Positions 1-8,544 of a stretch of 32,920 bases of DNA are shown here, piece after piece (the stretch's first letter is position 1; every line of letters begins with the position of its first letter). The notes beneath the pieces are model-generated. The model was not told where the DNA came from and ran no database searches. It saw only the letters and a program-made list of their open reading frames with translations. A program made the position numbers and the translations under genes. The stretch covers positions 1 to 32,920 of the forward strand of contig MGXZ01000004.1 in assembly GCA_001802455.1 (NCBI GenBank), written 5' to 3'. This stretch comes from Gammaproteobacteria bacterium RIFCSPHIGHO2_12_FULL_39_24 (lineage in GTDB: Bacteria > Pseudomonadota > Gammaproteobacteria > Coxiellales > Coxiellaceae).

Positions 1-1
1 T

Positions 2-55
2 TCGACGCTGGGCTTTTTAAGTCCTGAATTGTTTGAAGTTAAAATGGTCGCTTAG
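2..55 (+). other. Probable upstream coding segment in a second frame (frameshift remnant)
   Basis: The frame beginning at base 2 reads an open, protein-like segment (…SPELFEVKM) and stops at a TAG at 53-55. The long downstream ORF is in the frame reached by a -1 shift at the A run 41-44. The two probably belong to one gene broken by a one-base indel, or the site is slippery. The window edge prevents a decision. Confidence 0.35.
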
Positions 56-1923
56 CAAGGTGTCCGGAAAATTGTGGCTGGATCAAATATGTAACACAAG
101 AAGAATATGAATATGCAAAAAAACAAAAAGATGTAAAACAAGAAGATGTAAAACAAGAAGATTTAAAAAAACAATTTGAAAAATCTCCTGCCCGCTTTAT
201 TTTAATCAACGCTCTTATTTCCCGCTTATACCATGCTGGATATTATTCAGAGGCGATTCGTACGTTTAGAAAATATTTTGGTGATGTTAAGCGTTTTCTA
301 GAAAATACAGAAAAAAATGAATTTGATTTTCATGGATTGCATCGTGAGTCTGCCTGCATTGCTGCTGTGTTGTGCCTAATCAATGCATGCAAAGTTAATG
401 AAGCTGATAATGACGAAGCTGATCAAGTACCGTTCACCATTATGGTAGGCCAACACGGAACCGGTGTTGTGCGCGAAGGTGTTGAAAACGCAATCCGGCT
501 GTGTCAATTGGCTGGTGGTGCGTTCACGTGGCGCGAGGATCGAATAGTAATTCAATCAGTTGGTGATGTGCTGAAAGCACAGATACAAACATGGCAACTT
601 GAAAAAAAGCAGGAATTCACACAAACGCTTGAACAAGAAATGAAACAGACTATTGAGCAGGGACTGAATAGAGGAATTGAACAATCCAATAAAAAAGTTG
701 AGCTTTGCGATGCAGAAAAAAATGCAAGAGACGTTGTTCTTCGTAGTGAACTAGAAACACTACATCTAGCAGGCGCTAGAGCAATTGTGAGTGAATTTAA
801 GATTTCTCTAGGTGTATTATCACGTACATTGTCACTAGGGGAACAGTTACTAATGTTTCCCGAAGATGAACGTATTGTTCGCGATGTCAATATTGGTGGA
901 TCGGAGGCAACTGCTTTTGCATTACTTCAAGATTTTTTTGTATTGTCTCAAAACACACATCGGCAATTTCAAGCGTTTCTTGCCAATGGAAATAGTGAGG
1001 TACTGAATTATGGCAGACAAAAAAATAAATTGTTTTGTGATTCGAGTTCTTTGAAACTAGAAAACGTAGAAGAAAGTGCTCGTGATTTTATCGTCAGAGA
1101 GGAAGAAATAGACCGTGATCAACTTCTTAACAACAGCCCAAATTTCCGAATAATATTACATTTGCAAAGCATCTTGTTGGCAATGCAGACTTTTGAAGTA
1201 GCTCAGAATCTGGCAATCTCTTCATGCTTTTCACACCAGTTTGAGTTGCAGTTTAAAGAGAGATGTCTTTTTGAGATGGACGTCAATTTACTTGAACTTA
1301 CAAAAAAAGAGCATTTTGAATCCATAACTCGTCGTCTATTAACTTTTTGTTGGAAAAAAACACTGTGTGCCGAATCAGCTTATTTTACATCTTCTTTCTT
1401 TGCTCAGTTGCGTTCCATGTTAAATCACTCACAAGATAATAGTATGTTTTTTTTAATAAACACTTTGTTTCAATTATTTTTTTCTTTGGGTGTGGATACT
1501 GATTATTATTATTACGCTTCTGATATTGAAGCTTATCGTGTAGCAACTGCAGCAAAAGAGAAGTTAGATAAAAGTGAAGCGTTATCACACACTGATCGAG
1601 AAATAACTAACTGTGTAATGGGCGGAATTGTTAGTGCTATTTTATTGAATTATATGATGCACTTGGATATATACTTGGGTATCAATCCGTCGTCGGGTCT
1701 CAGAAATACATCGCAGGTTTTATTTGCGCTTCGTTATTTGTATTTGATGTTACTTATTTTCGATTTCAGTCCAAAACAATGGTGTAAAAACACAATCTCA
1801 TTTTTTTCTTCACGATCAGGTAGTGCACAAGGTAGTGCACAACGCACGGAAACTTTACCCACAAGAAGTGATTTACTGGACGCACCACCACCATCGAATC
1901 AACCCCGTTGCGCAGTCTGCTAA
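43..1923 (+). CDS. Unrecognised large protein with C-terminal CaaX box; 5' end frame-disrupted
   Basis: The frame is open from position 43 to the stop at 1921-1923 (626 codons), but it has no ATG or GTG before a TTG at 337, and codons upstream of 337 look coding. I infer the true start lies outside the window in another frame. Near the N-terminus there is a CPENC motif and a tandem DVKQE repeat (about 127-160). Around 590-720 a Glu/Gln/Lys-rich stretch is probably coiled coil. Near 1610-1770 a hydrophobic region may touch or cross a membrane. The last ~40 residues are Ser/Pro-rich and look disordered, with a duplicated GSAQ unit, and end in C-A-V-C. That is a CaaX prenylation box, a feature known from host-prenylated Legionella effectors. 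I do not recognise the family; effector status is inference. Confidence 0.6.
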   Translation, partial: NGRLARCPENCGWIKYVTQEEYEYAKKQKDVKQEDVKQEDLKKQFEKSPARFILINALISRLYHAGYYSEAIRTFRKYFGDVKRFLENTEKNEFDFHGLHRESACIAAVLCLINACKVNEADNDEADQVPFTIMVGQHGTGVVREGVENAIRLCQLAGGAFTWREDRIVIQSVGDVLKAQIQTWQLEKKQEFTQTLEQEMKQTIEQGLNRGIEQSNKKVELCDAEKNARDVVLRSELETLHLAGARAIVSEFKISLGVLSRTLSLGEQLLMFPEDERIVRDVNIGGSEATAFALLQDFFVLSQNTHRQFQAFLANGNSEVLNYGRQKNKLFCDSSSLKLENVEESARDFIVREEEIDRDQLLNNSPNFRIILHLQSILLAMQTFEVAQNLAISSCFSHQFELQFKERCLFEMDVNLLELTKKEHFESITRRLLTFCWKKTLCAESAYFTSSFFAQLRSMLNHSQDNSMFFLINTLFQLFFSLGVDTDYYYYASDIEAYRVATAAKEKLDKSEALSHTDREITNCVMGGIVSAILLNYMMHLDIYLGINPSSGLRNTSQVLFALRYLYLMLLIFDFSPKQWCKNTISFFSSRSGSAQGSAQRTETLPTRSDLLDAPPPSNQPRCAVC

Positions 1924-2009
1924 AGCTATTCGATTGATCAACCAGTGAAAATCATTTAAGATTCGCACAGTATTTTATTATTTCAACTCACTCAACTGGA
2001 CATTTCAGT

Positions 2010-3173
2010 ATGAACCTACACGAATATCAAGCCAAAAATTTATTGAGAAAATATCACGTTGCTGTGCCGGATGGTGAAGTGGTTTTTAATCCAGAAGAAA
2101 TTAAAGAAGCGGCGGCGCGTTTGGGTGGAAATCGGTGGGTTGTCAAAGCGCAAGTGCATGCGGGTGGTCGCGGAAAAGCGGGCGGCGTGAAATTGGTTAA
2201 TTCAGCGGATGAAGCAGCGCAGGTCGCGCAAAAATTATTAGGCACACGTTTAGTCACTTTTCAAACGGATGAAAAAGGCCAGCCGGTTAATCAAATATGG
2301 ATTGAAAAACCCTCTGACATTGCGCGCGAATTATATCTAGGTGCTGTCATTGATCGCGCAACACAATCAATCATCTTTATGGCGTCAATCGAAGGCGGTG
2401 TTGAAATTGAAGAAGTGGCGCACAAAACGCCTGAGAAAATTTTGAAAGCGATTGTGAATCCGATTGTGGGTTTGCAGCCATTTCAATGCCGCGAATTATT
2501 TTTTGGTTTGGGTTTAGCATTATCTCAACTGTCCGCATTCACAAAATTAATGATGGGTTTGTATGATGCCTTTGTTTCTAATGACATGAGCATGTTGGAA
2601 ATTAATCCGTTGGTGGTAACGAAAACGGGTGATTTAATTTGTCTCGATGCCAAAATTAATTTAGATGATAATGCGTTGTATCGTCATTCTGAATTAAGAG
2701 AGATGCGTGATACCACACAAGAAGACGAACGTGAAACGCGCGCGCAACAATGGGAATTAAATTACGTGGCATTGGATGGTGATATTGGTTGCATGGTGAA
2801 TGGCGCAGGCCTTGCCATGGCAACAATGGATTTAATTAAATTACACGGTGGCAATCCTGCCAACTTTTTAGATGTCGGCGGTGGTGCAACCAAAGAACGC
2901 GTAACAGAAGCATTTAAAATTATTACGTCTGATAAAAATATCAAAGGCATTTTAGTAAATATTTTTGGTGGCATTGTGAGATGCGACATGATTGCGGAAG
3001 GCATTATTGCCGCCGTTGCGGATGTGGGCGTGAAAGTGCCTGTTGTTGCGCGCTTAGAAGGCAATAATGCAGAATTGGGTGCGAAAAAATTAGCAGAAAG
3101 TGGATTGAATATTACGCCGGCAATTGGATTTACGGAAGCGGCGAAGCAGATTGTTGAATTAGTGAAGCGCTAA
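2010..3173 (+). CDS. sucC: Succinyl-CoA synthetase beta subunit (ADP-forming)
   Basis: Subunit of the TCA-cycle enzyme that converts succinyl-CoA plus ADP/GDP and phosphate to succinate, CoA and ATP/GTP. The 387 residues match the usual ~388. The N-terminal ATP-grasp domain begins [12 protein letters not shown] and contains the glycine-rich [11 protein letters not shown] stretch; LEINPLVV lies near residue 200. The C-terminal CoA-ligase domain carries [12 protein letters not shown] and [10 protein letters not shown], the phosphate and subunit-contact signatures. ATG 2010 gives the standard N-terminus, although only a weak GGAC ribosome binding site precedes it. sucD follows after 28 bases, so they are an operon. 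The usual sucAB partners are not adjacent. Confidence 0.97.
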   Translation: MNLHEYQAKNLLRKYHVAVPDGEVVFNPEEIKEAAARLGGNRWVVKAQVHAGGRGKAGGVKLVNSADEAAQVAQKLLGTRLVTFQTDEKGQPVNQIWIEKPSDIARELYLGAVIDRATQSIIFMASIEGGVEIEEVAHKTPEKILKAIVNPIVGLQPFQCRELFFGLGLALSQLSAFTKLMMGLYDAFVSNDMSMLEINPLVVTKTGDLICLDAKINLDDNALYRHSELREMRDTTQEDERETRAQQWELNYVALDGDIGCMVNGAGLAMATMDLIKLHGGNPANFLDVGGGATKERVTEAFKIITSDKNIKGILVNIFGGIVRCDMIAEGIIAAVADVGVKVPVVARLEGNNAELGAKKLAESGLNITPAIGFTEAAKQIVELVKR

Positions 3174-3201
3174 ATAAAAAAATGATGAGTGAGAATGTTT
3201 C

Positions 3202-4092
3202 ATGAGTATTTTAATTAACAAAAACACCAAAGTGATTACGCAAGGTTTTACTGGAAAACACGGCACATTTCATTCAGAGCAATGTTTGAATTACGGTACT
3301 AAAATGGTGGGTGGTGTCACACCTGGCAAAGGCGGTGAAACACATTTGGGGTTACCTGTTTTTGATAGCGTAAAACAAGCATATTTAAACACAAAAGCAG
3401 ATGCAACGATGATTTTTGTGCCAGCGCCATTTTGCAAGGATTCTATTATTGAAGCGATTGATGCAGGGATCAAATTAGTGATTTGTATTACTGAAGGTGT
3501 GCCCGTGTTAGATATGATGGCGGTCAAAACGTATATGAAAAATAAAGAGGTGCGTTTGATTGGACCGAATTGTCCCGGCGTGATTACACCAGGTGAATGC
3601 AAAATTGGAATTATGCCAGGTCATATTCATCAAGCTGGAAAAGTAGGGATCGTTTCTCGTTCGGGTACATTAACGTATGAAGCAGTCAATCAAACAACGG
3701 CTTTGGGTTTTGGTCAAAGCACGTGCGTGGGTATTGGTGGTGATCCAATTGCAGGCACTAGTTTTATTGATGTATTAGCGCTATTTGAAAAAGATCCACA
3801 AACGGAAGCGATTGTGATGGTCGGTGAAATTGGCGGATCAGGCGAAGAAGAAGCAGCAGAATATATTAAACATCACGTGAAAAAACCAGTGGTTTCTTAT
3901 ATTGCGGGTGTTACCGCACCCGCAGGTCGTCGTATGGGTCATGCCGGCGCGATTATTGCCAGCGGCAAAGGCACCGCAGCAGAAAAATTCAAAGCGCTGG
4001 AAGCGGCAGGTGTTCACACCGTGAAATCACCTGCTGATATTGGCAAAGGGGTTGCTGAAGCGACAGGGTGGGCGCATAGCGCCACCCACTAA
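3202..4092 (+). CDS. sucD: Succinyl-CoA synthetase alpha subunit
   Basis: Partner of SucC; it carries the CoA-binding Rossmann domain and the phosphorylated histidine. The 296 residues are slightly longer than the usual ~289. Visible signatures are [11 protein letters not shown] near the N-terminus, [20 protein letters not shown] near residue 120, [10 protein letters not shown], and [11 protein letters not shown] near residue 245, whose His is the phosphorylated active-site residue. The ATG at 3202 gives the family N-terminus [12 protein letters not shown]. It lies 28 bases after sucC and is probably co-transcribed. A palindromic repeat ending in a T run (4119-4209) follows. Confidence 0.97.
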   Translation: MSILINKNTKVITQGFTGKHGTFHSEQCLNYGTKMVGGVTPGKGGETHLGLPVFDSVKQAYLNTKADATMIFVPAPFCKDSIIEAIDAGIKLVICITEGVPVLDMMAVKTYMKNKEVRLIGPNCPGVITPGECKIGIMPGHIHQAGKVGIVSRSGTLTYEAVNQTTALGFGQSTCVGIGGDPIAGTSFIDVLALFEKDPQTEAIVMVGEIGGSGEEEAAEYIKHHVKKPVVSYIAGVTAPAGRRMGHAGAIIASGKGTAAEKFKALEAAGVHTVKSPADIGKGVAEATGWAHSATH

Positions 4093-4100
4093 ACTTTATA

Positions 4101-4209
4101 CTGCGTTGCGCGCTCTGTCGTCATCGGTCATGTACTAAAATATGTACACTCCCTCGACTCCTTCGCGTGCGCCTTGTCTAAAGCTTAGTGGATGACGCTA
4201 TAGTTTTTT
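4101..4209. repeat. Palindromic intergenic element after sucD, possible terminator
   Basis: The sucD/hypothetical gap is nearly filled by one structured element. Outer arms CGTCATC (4119-4125) and GATGACG (4191-4197) pair perfectly. Inside, TGTAC (4131-4135) and GTACA (4144-4148) form a smaller hairpin, and 4149-4175 is richer in C and G than the neighbourhood. A run of six T (4204-4209) follows the outer arm, so it could end sucCD transcription. It resembles dispersed REP-like elements; copy number cannot be judged from one window. Confidence 0.45.
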
Positions 4210-4928
4210 CAACTCATCGCGCAATGTCGCTTGTTTTCCTGTGCCGGTTTTTGCACCGGTAATTGCAATTCACTTGCAACCATAAAACACACAGGCGTGT
4301 CAGTAAAAAATAATTTCAATAATTCTGCGTGGATAACAGGTTCGTATTGATTTTTACCATTTAATATCCATTGATGCGCTAATAATTTAAATATCGCTTC
4401 CCACGCAGATTCATTTGAAACCGCTTCAATTTTTCTAGACAGAACACCATGATTTCTACGCGTATTAGCATCAAATTTATTACCACCCACCGCGGTTTTT
4501 AAATTTTTTAATAAAACAGATAATGAAATGAGCTCGGTCGTTGGATCTGCATACGCCGCAATGGTGTTTAATCGATCATTGTTAACGCTGCCATCCCGAT
4601 TAAAAATTTCAAACGTACCCGCATGCAATTTGAATTTGTAATCGGTAGTTTCGCCTGGCATGCTGAATGTGTTTTTGCCAAACGGACATTGCCCTGACAC
4701 AAAGGTATTGAAAAAATTAACGGCGGTTCCAGTGAGAGTAGGATTTGGCCCGTTTTGATTTTTGACTCGGTTAGCGATCGTGTTTGATGAAAACTGTATC
4801 GCGCCTTGTAGATTGTGTTCGCCAAATGCAAAAGCATGCTTGTCTAGCGCGGTCCAAGATACATAATTGGGAATTGCAGCGAGCATCACCTCTTTTTTTT
4901 CAATACTCATTTGATCGATAGTACGCAT
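4209..4928 (-). CDS. Unrecognised 239-residue protein ending in a CaaX box (CAMS)
   Basis: I do not recognise this protein. It has no signal peptide or clear membrane segment and looks soluble and globular, with a short polar tail. The last residues are K-R-H-C-A-M-S: a basic stretch followed by Cys, two small or aliphatic residues and Ser, a canonical farnesyl-type CaaX box. I checked the codons on the minus strand (TGC GCG ATG AGT, stop TGA). AAGGAG lies 8 bases before the ATG at 4928, supporting the start. It stands alone between sucCD and map, both oppositely oriented or separated by repeats. A role as a translocated effector that is lipidated in a eukaryotic host is inference from the tail alone. 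Confidence 0.75.
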   Translation of the reverse strand: MRTIDQMSIEKKEVMLAAIPNYVSWTALDKHAFAFGEHNLQGAIQFSSNTIANRVKNQNGPNPTLTGTAVNFFNTFVSGQCPFGKNTFSMPGETTDYKFKLHAGTFEIFNRDGSVNNDRLNTIAAYADPTTELISLSVLLKNLKTAVGGNKFDANTRRNHGVLSRKIEAVSNESAWEAIFKLLAHQWILNGKNQYEPVIHAELLKLFFTDTPVCFMVASELQLPVQKPAQENKRHCAMS

Positions 4929-4950
4929 AAATAAAACTCCTTTTTATCAA

Positions 4951-4984
4951 TTCACACTCACACAGATAACTCACACTGATAACT
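4951..4984. repeat. Short CACACT/GATAACT repeat cluster
   Basis: Between map and the CAMS protein lie CACACT copies and two GATAACT heptamers (4965-4971 and 4978-4984), the second touching the map stop codon. These are the same units that form longer arrays at 14246 and 22592. Confidence 0.55.
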
Positions 4985-5754
4985 TATATAACTTCCTCCC
5001 TCCTTTTTGTAAACACTTCAACGCCATTTTCTGTCACACCCAATGTATGTTCCCACTGCGCAGATAAACTATGATCGGCAGTGGTAACGGTCCAAGCATC
5101 TTGTTTATTTAATTTTACATCGCGTTTTCCCATGTTAATCATGGGTTCAATGGTGAATGTCATGCCGGGTTGAATTTCAATTCCGGTTCCGGTTTTTCCA
5201 TAATGCAATATTTGTGGATCTTCATGAAATATTTTTCCAATACCGTGTCCGCAATATTCACGCACTACACTGTAACGATTTTTTTCTGCATGCGCTTGAA
5301 TAACAGCGCCGATGTCACCTAGTGTTATGCCGGGTTTACACAAACGAATGGCAAGATATAAACATTCTTGTGTGATCTGAATTAATTTTTTTGCAAAAGG
5401 CTTAACATCACCAACACAATACATTTTACTGGTGTCGCCGTGGTACTCATCTTTGATCACTGTTACATCGATATTTATAATATCTCCATTTTTAAGCGGT
5501 TTATCGTTTGGAATGCCATGACATACTACGTGATTCACTGACGTGCAAATGGATTTGGGAAAGCCTTCGTAATTTAATGGTGCGGGAATAGCATGCTGTA
5601 TTTCAGTAATATATTGATGACAAATATCATTTAATTCATTGGTGGTAACACCGGGCTTAACGTAAGGTTCGATCATTTCCAACACGTCAGCCGCTAATTT
5701 TCCGGCAATTCGCATTTTTTGAAATTCTTCGGGTGTTTTGAGGGTGATGGACAT
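4984..5754 (-). CDS. map: Methionine aminopeptidase, type I
   Basis: Removes the initiator methionine from nascent proteins; a two-metal cytosolic enzyme. The 256 residues are near the usual ~264. The metal-binding and catalytic motifs appear in order: NIDVTVIKDEYHGDTSKMY (two Asp ligands), GHGIGKIFHEDP (His ligand), TIEPMI (Glu ligand) and SAQWEHT (final Glu ligand). The start MSITLKTPEEFQKMR is standard for the family. It is divergent from rpsB across a 176-base region, an arrangement conserved in gammaproteobacteria that couples N-terminal processing to the translation cluster. The ribosome binding site is weak. Confidence 0.97.
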   Translation of the reverse strand: MSITLKTPEEFQKMRIAGKLAADVLEMIEPYVKPGVTTNELNDICHQYITEIQHAIPAPLNYEGFPKSICTSVNHVVCHGIPNDKPLKNGDIINIDVTVIKDEYHGDTSKMYCVGDVKPFAKKLIQITQECLYLAIRLCKPGITLGDIGAVIQAHAEKNRYSVVREYCGHGIGKIFHEDPQILHYGKTGTGIEIQPGMTFTIEPMINMGKRDVKLNKQDAWTVTTADHSLSAQWEHTLGVTENGVEVFTKRREEVI

Positions 5755-5771
5755 AATTGATGGTTAACAGG

Positions 5772-5800
5772 TTGTTGATGAATATGAACTATGGTATAAA
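5772..5800 (+). promoter_or_regulatory. Candidate sigma-70 promoter for rpsB-tsf
   Basis: TTGTTG (5772-5777) and TATAAA (5795-5800) are separated by exactly 17 bases in the map/rpsB divergent gap. The -10 is good and the -35 poor. It would give a leader of about 120 bases before the rpsB ATG at 5931. Confidence 0.4.
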
Positions 5801-5805
5801 GCACT

Positions 5806-5930
5806 GCTGAAATAAGCAAACTGTTATTAACTTTTAAAAAAACTATCACGTTTATTGATTAAGTTGTTTTAGGGTGTCTGACAACAGATTAAAACAGCAA
5901 ATAAACGATCGACTAACCCTGGAGAAAAAA
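5806..5930 (+). promoter_or_regulatory. Candidate rpsB autoregulatory leader
   Basis: In gammaproteobacteria a structured leader upstream of rpsB mediates feedback by ribosomal protein S2. Here AGGGT (5871-5875) can pair with ACCCT (5916-5920), which abuts the GGAG ribosome binding site at 5921-5924. The long leader and this pairing fit such a control element, but I could not fold it or compare it with the known motif. Confidence 0.35.
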
Positions 5931-6845
5931 ATGGCTTTTGCTATCTCGATGAAACAAATGTTAGAGGCGGGTGTACACTTCGGACACCAAAAACGTTTCT
6001 GGAATCCTAAAATGGCGCCATTCATTTATGGTGAACGCGAAAAATTACATATCATTAATCTTGAAAAAACACTTCCTAAATTTCGCGAATTATTAGAAAC
6101 CATTGCACAACTCACTTCAAAACGTGGCAAAGTGTTATTAGTGGGAACAAAACACGCAGCACGTGAAATCATTAAGGAAGAAGCAGTGCGTTGCGGTATG
6201 CCTTATGTTGATAATCGTTGGTTGGGTGGCATGTTGACGAACTACAAAACCATTCGTCAATCTATTAAACGCCTTAAAGAGTTAGAAGCAATGTTGTTAA
6301 ATCCAAAGGCATTAACTGGAAAAACGAAAAAAGAAGTGCTCACCATTCAACGTGAAAAAGACAAATTGGCTGCAAACTTAGAGGGTATTAAATCGATGGG
6401 CGGTTTGCCAGATATGTTATTTGTGATTGATGTTAAACACGAAAAAACCGCTATTTTAGAAGCAAAAAGATTGGGTATTCCTGTGGCTGCTATTGTCGAT
6501 ACCAACGCAAGTCCAGAAGATATCGATTATGTTGTGCCTGGAAATGATGATGCCATGCGCGCTATTCGTTTTTATTGCAAAACCATTGCTGACGTTATCA
6601 TTGAATCTCGTCGTAGCATTATTCAAGAAGAAGCGCAAAAAGAAAAAGAACGGACTGAGAAATCAAAATCAAAAGCAGCGAAACCAACAGCAGAAATAAA
6701 AACTGCGAAGAAAGTAACTAAAAAAGCAGTTGAAGCAGAGGTGGTGGTTGAAGAAATAACAGTAGTAGCAGCAGCAGTGCAACCTGTTGAAGAAAAAAAA
6801 CCAGCGCCTAATAAGAAAAAGACCGCGAGCAAAGCGAGCAAATAA
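5931..6845 (+). CDS. rpsB: 30S ribosomal protein S2, with long Lys/Ala-rich tail
   Basis: Component of the small ribosomal subunit. The ATG at 5931 follows GGAG and gives the standard N-terminus [24 protein letters not shown] at 5874 would add 19 non-family residues inside the leader and is rejected. The core has [45 protein letters not shown] and [23 protein letters not shown]. The product is 304 residues against ~241 in E. coli. The excess is a low-complexity tail (about residues 237-304) rich in Lys, Ala, Glu and Val that probably extends from the ribosome surface. It is followed by tsf, as in most bacteria. Confidence 0.97.
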   Translation: MAFAISMKQMLEAGVHFGHQKRFWNPKMAPFIYGEREKLHIINLEKTLPKFRELLETIAQLTSKRGKVLLVGTKHAAREIIKEEAVRCGMPYVDNRWLGGMLTNYKTIRQSIKRLKELEAMLLNPKALTGKTKKEVLTIQREKDKLAANLEGIKSMGGLPDMLFVIDVKHEKTAILEAKRLGIPVAAIVDTNASPEDIDYVVPGNDDAMRAIRFYCKTIADVIIESRRSIIQEEAQKEKERTEKSKSKAAKPTAEIKTAKKVTKKAVEAEVVVEEITVVAAAVQPVEEKKPAPNKKKTASKASK

Positions 6846-6851
6846 ACATTA

Positions 6852-6900
6852 TTCAGAACCGCGCGCGAGGAAGTGCGAAGCACGACCAAAGCAAGCGAGT
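6852..6900. repeat. GC-rich REP-like element between rpsB and tsf
   Basis: The gap between rpsB and tsf holds a G/C-rich stretch (CGCGCGCGAGGAAGTGCGAAG…) unlike the surrounding AT-rich DNA. It shares the words GCGCG, GTGCGAAGC and AAGCG-AG, in the same order, with the element at 32765-32800 at the other end of the window. This suggests a dispersed repeat family. Confidence 0.4.
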
Positions 6901-6921
6901 GTTATTATGAGGTTTTAAAAC

Positions 6922-7803
6922 ATGTCAGAAATAACTGCATCCATGGTAAAAGAATTACGTGAGATTACAGACGCAGCCATGATGGATTGCAAAAAAGCAT
7001 TAGTAGAATCAAAAGGTGATATGCAATTAGCTATTGATCATTTGCGTAAAAGCGGTCAAGCCAAAGCTGCGAAACGCGCTGGAAAAATTGCTGCAGAAGG
7101 TGGAATCGTGATTGCATCAACCAGCGATAAAAAACGTGCTTGCATGATTGAAGTTAATTGCGAAACGGATTTTGTTGCGCGCGATACTCATTTCAAAGCA
7201 TTTTCGGATCAGTTGGCGCAAGCAGGTTTGACTGCGAATACAAATGATGTCAACCAATTGATGTTGCAAAAAATGTCAGATGGAAAAACAAGTGAAGTGG
7301 TGCGTGAAGCATTGGTTTCAAAAATGGGCGAAAATATTCAATTGCGTCGCGTAATTACGGTATCTGCAACCGGTTGTGTTGGTGCTTATTTGCATGGAGA
7401 TCGCATTGGTGTGTTGGTGTTACTTGATCAAGATAATGCAACATTAGCGAAAGATATTGCAATGCATGTTGCTGCAACGAATCCATTAGGAGTAGATGCA
7501 TCAGACATATCAAAAGAAGCAATGGCAAAAGAACGTTCCATTTTCACGGCACAAGCACACGCTTCTGGAAAACCCGCCAATATTGTTGAAAAAATGGTTG
7601 AGGGTCGCTTGCAAAAATTTGTGCAAGAAGTATGTTTGATACATCAGCCCTTCGTTAAAAATCCAGATCAAACAGTACAAGATTTATTAACAGCAGCGAA
7701 TGCCAAAATAATTTCTTTTGTGCGATTTGAAGTGGGTGAAGGTATTGAAAAACCAGTGACGAATTTAGCAGCGGAAGTGAGCGCAACGTTGAAAGAAATG
7801 TGA
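6922..7803 (+). CDS. tsf: Elongation factor Ts
   Basis: Guanine nucleotide exchange factor for EF-Tu. The 293 residues are close to the usual ~283. The N-terminal UBA-like domain reads [20 protein letters not shown]. The core signature [13 protein letters not shown] near residue 80, which inserts into EF-Tu, is intact. ATG 6922 is preceded by GAGG. The gene lies 76 bases after rpsB, and its TGA is immediately followed by the short repeat that provides the pyrH ribosome binding site. Confidence 0.97.
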   Translation: MSEITASMVKELREITDAAMMDCKKALVESKGDMQLAIDHLRKSGQAKAAKRAGKIAAEGGIVIASTSDKKRACMIEVNCETDFVARDTHFKAFSDQLAQAGLTANTNDVNQLMLQKMSDGKTSEVVREALVSKMGENIQLRRVITVSATGCVGAYLHGDRIGVLVLLDQDNATLAKDIAMHVAATNPLGVDASDISKEAMAKERSIFTAQAHASGKPANIVEKMVEGRLQKFVQEVCLIHQPFVKNPDQTVQDLLTAANAKIISFVRFEVGEGIEKPVTNLAAEVSATLKEM

Positions 7804-7823
7804 GTGGAAGTGGGAGTGATCGG
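7802..7823. repeat. GTGGGAGTG-type junction repeat (tsf/pyrH)
   Basis: GAGTGGAAGTGGGAGTG fills the whole tsf/pyrH gap. It resembles the sequences at 14807-14822 and 16351-16370. Its GGGAG (7811-7815) is well placed as the ribosome binding site for the pyrH ATG at 7824. Confidence 0.55.
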
Positions 7824-8534
7824 ATGAAACCAAAATACAAACGTGTTCTGCTCAAGATGAGTGGCGAAGCACTAATGGGAGACGGTGTTACCGCTATTTC
7901 TCCTTCCGTGTTAAATCGTTTGGCAAATGAAATTGATGAAGTGCGCAAATTAGGTGTGCAAATTGCCATTGTCATTGGCGGTGGAAATTTTTGTCGTGGT
8001 GTTGCGTTGTCAGAAGTGGGCATCAATCGCATCACGGGCGATCACATGGGAATGGTTGCAACGATTATGAATGCGTTGGCATTACGCGATGCATTTGAGC
8101 GTTGTGATATGCCAGTGCGTATTTTATCGGCCGTTGCCGTGGGTGGGATGGTTGATTTATTTCATCGACGAAAAGCAATTCATCATCTCGAACAAGGACG
8201 GGTTGTTATTTTTTCAGCAGGAACTGGCAATCCTTTATTTACCACTGATTCTGCAGCGAGTTTACGTGGCATTGAAATTGGTGCGGATGTGGTGATGAAA
8301 GCAACGAATGTCGATGGTGTCTATTCTGAAGATCCACGCAAAAATCCAAAAGCAATACTCTACAAACAATTAACCTATGATGAAGCATTAGAAAAAGAAT
8401 TCGCCGTGATGGATTTGGCGGCATTTTGTCAGTGTCGCGATTATCAAATGCCATTACGTGTTTTTAATATTGGGAAACCCGGCATGTTTTTAAAAGTGGT
8501 GATGGGTGAAGAAGTAGGCACGTTAGTCGAATAA
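7824..8534 (+). CDS. pyrH: Uridylate kinase (UMP kinase)
   Basis: Phosphorylates UMP to UDP with ATP; a hexameric amino-acid-kinase-fold enzyme specific to bacteria. From the ATG at 7824 the product is 236 residues, the typical length. It begins [19 protein letters not shown] and contains [39 protein letters not shown] and ATNVDGVY, all family signatures. A GTG at 7800 would add MSGSGSDR, which merely translates the junction repeat and is rejected. It is cotranscribed with tsf and frr in the conserved order. Confidence 0.96.
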   Translation: MKPKYKRVLLKMSGEALMGDGVTAISPSVLNRLANEIDEVRKLGVQIAIVIGGGNFCRGVALSEVGINRITGDHMGMVATIMNALALRDAFERCDMPVRILSAVAVGGMVDLFHRRKAIHHLEQGRVVIFSAGTGNPLFTTDSAASLRGIEIGADVVMKATNVDGVYSEDPRKNPKAILYKQLTYDEALEKEFAVMDLAAFCQCRDYQMPLRVFNIGKPGMFLKVVMGEEVGTLVE

Positions 8535-8544
8535 GGCAAATCAC

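Noticed and set aside
41-54. Programmed -1 frameshift
   Set aside because: The run is only AAAA with no full slippery heptamer and no evident downstream structure; an indel or sequencing error is simpler, so it is kept only as a frame disruption.
5874-5930. GTG start adding 19 residues to S2
   Set aside because: The segment lies in the presumed leader, has no family similarity, and the ATG at 5931 has a good GGAG and the standard N-terminus.
7800-7823. Upstream starts giving MSGSGS extensions on PyrH, and likewise on LpxD (14805) and LpxA (16351)
   Set aside because: They translate the junction repeat. The family N-termini begin at 7824, 14823 and 16369.
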